A stretch of DNA of 64,000 nt, from NCBI RefSeq assembly GCF_014230305.1, contig NZ_JACLAU010000004.1, positions 62,001 to 126,000 on the forward strand, given 5' to 3'. Under the pieces are notes generated by a model that saw nothing but the letters and a program-made list of their open reading frames with translations, was not told the DNA's origin and did no database searches. The translations under genes were made by a program, and so were the position numbers. Below, piece after piece: positions 63,159-64,000 of this stretch (position 1 is the first letter of the stretch; the number at the start of each line of letters is the position of its first letter). Origin of the DNA: Novosphingobium aerophilum (lineage in GTDB: Bacteria; Pseudomonadota; Alphaproteobacteria; Sphingomonadales; Sphingomonadaceae).

Positions 63159-63842
63159 ATGCTCGATCTGTTCGGCGCCGCCGGCGCGCAGGGTAAGTTC
63201 ACTGTCGATCCGGTTACCGGCGCGCTCGTGCCTGTCGTGGTCGAGCAGACCAGCCGTGGCGAGCGCAGCTTCGACATCTATTCGCGCCTGTTGCGCGAAC
63301 GCATCATCTTCATCACCGGCGAGATCGAGGACCACATGGCCTCGGTGATCGTTGCCCAGCTCCTGTTCCTGGAATCGGAGAACCCTTCCAAGGACATCTC
63401 GATGTACATCAACTCGCCGGGCGGCGTGGTGACGGCGGGCATGGCGATCCACGACACCATGCAGTACATCCGGCCGCGCGTGTCGACCGTGTGCATCGGC
63501 CAGGCCGCCTCGATGGGCAGCTTCCTGCTCGCGGCCGGTGAACCGGGCATGCGGATCGCCCTGCCGAATGCGCGGATCATGGTCCACCAGCCCTCGGGCG
63601 GGGCGCGCGGCATGGCCTCCGACATCGAGATCCAGGCGCGCGAGATCCTGCGGATGCGCAAGCGCCTGAATGACATGTACGTGAAGTACACGGGCAAGTC
63701 GCTCGACGAGATCGAGAAGGCGATGGACCGCGACACCTTCCTCGAGGCGGAAGAGGCCCTGGCCTTCGGACTGGTCGACAAGGTGTTCGACAGCCGCCCG
63801 GCGACGGACACCGTCGGCGGCGAACCGGACCCGATGGCCTGA
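63159..63842 (+). CDS. clpP: ATP-dependent Clp protease proteolytic subunit ClpP
   Basis: 227 aa from ATG 63159. Catalytic Ser118 ([11 protein letters not shown]), His143 (VHQPSGG) and an Asp downstream complete the triad; [33 protein letters not shown] is the usual axial region. It works as a tetradecamer with ClpX/ClpA. It stands between tig and, presumably, clpX just beyond the window, the order seen in many proteobacteria. Confidence 0.97.
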   Translation: MLDLFGAAGAQGKFTVDPVTGALVPVVVEQTSRGERSFDIYSRLLRERIIFITGEIEDHMASVIVAQLLFLESENPSKDISMYINSPGGVVTAGMAIHDTMQYIRPRVSTVCIGQAASMGSFLLAAGEPGMRIALPNARIMVHQPSGGARGMASDIEIQAREILRMRKRLNDMYVKYTGKSLDEIEKAMDRDTFLEAEEALAFGLVDKVFDSRPATDTVGGEPDPMA

Positions 63843-63936
63843 TGCTCACCGCGTGCGAACGGTTTCCGGGTTCGCACGTAGTTGCGACGAGGGGACCTTC
63901 AGGCCCCTGCAAGGATAGCGCGTTTACAGCGCGAAG

Positions 63937-63964
63937 TTGATAAAACCCCGCGTCGGGCTACACT
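63937..63964 (+). promoter_or_regulatory. Promoter for the gene after clpP
   Basis: TTGATA (63937-63942), 16-base spacer and TACACT (63959-63964), a good sigma-70-type match. It points at the gene beyond the right edge, expected to be clpX. Nothing else is visible in 63843-64000. Confidence 0.55.
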
Positions 63965-64000
63965 CGGCGAGTCGTCCCGCGCGGGGGCGAACAGGACAAG

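Overview
The window is high-GC (roughly two-thirds G+C by eye), densely packed chromosomal DNA from an alphaproteobacterium, most likely a sphingomonad (Sphingomonadales: Novosphingobium, Sphingomonas, Erythrobacter type). The pointers are the sphingomonad style of the FtsZ, ClpP and MucR proteins, the cobA-DUF2849-cysI-DUF934-cysH sulfur cluster, the tsaB-rimI-mucR-fur-plsC order, and several intergenic inverted-repeat families familiar from sphingomonad genomes. The genus call is inference. No prophage, integrase, transposase, CRISPR array, conjugation module or antibiotic cluster was found.

Layout. 1-10.9 kb: division and cell wall (dcw) cluster, running from the 3' end of murD through ftsW, murG, murC, murB, ddl, ftsQ and ftsA to ftsZ. 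It is interrupted by a paired inverted repeat (murG-murC gap), a 77-codon helical ORF (murC-murB) and a lower-GC DUF4262 gene (murB-ddl). 11-18.2 kb: a TPR/SPOR protein, a YbjN-like protein, proC, a Bax-inhibitor-1 membrane protein, a lipoprotein, tRNA-Ala(CGC) and obg. 18.5-20.5 kb: proB and an extended SDR. 20.7-27.4 kb, minus strand: sulfur metabolism, with siroheme methylase (cobA), CysI, CysH, a MetC-type lyase and a mercaptopyruvate sulfurtransferase. 27.7-32.1 kb: queF, then minus-strand plsC, fur, mucR, rimI, tsaB and an Nfu-type Fe-S carrier. 32.3-43.7 kb: secreted FKBP, a double M16 peptidase, a UbiC-like lipoprotein, a molybdopterin-binding-domain protein, CorA, a Kef-type antiporter, a DJ-1/PfpI protein, rimO with a candidate small RNA behind it, and two small proteins. 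43.9-50.7 kb: a LysM/LytM protein, surE, serS, tRNA-Val(CAC), small conserved proteins, a CHAP protein and der. 50.9-56.3 kb: a DUF418 membrane protein, a second SPOR protein, and a ParA / ribbon-helix-helix / TPR-SPOR lipoprotein cassette. 56.4-64 kb: a degenerate dihydroorotase with pyrB, sppA, tRNA-Leu(UAG), tig and clpP, with a likely promoter for the next gene (clpX expected) at the right edge.

How it fits together. Most genes are housekeeping, but envelope growth and division recur: the dcw operon, three SPOR proteins, a LytM factor that looks like an amidase activator, and a CHAP protein. The best candidates for something poorly described are the ParA-RHH-SPOR cassette (53.5-56.2 kb), the candidate small RNA behind rimO, and several unannotated small proteins. 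No clearly new system is evident, and the rest is conventional. Gene boundaries were chosen from start codons, Shine-Dalgarno sequences, overlaps and family N-termini.
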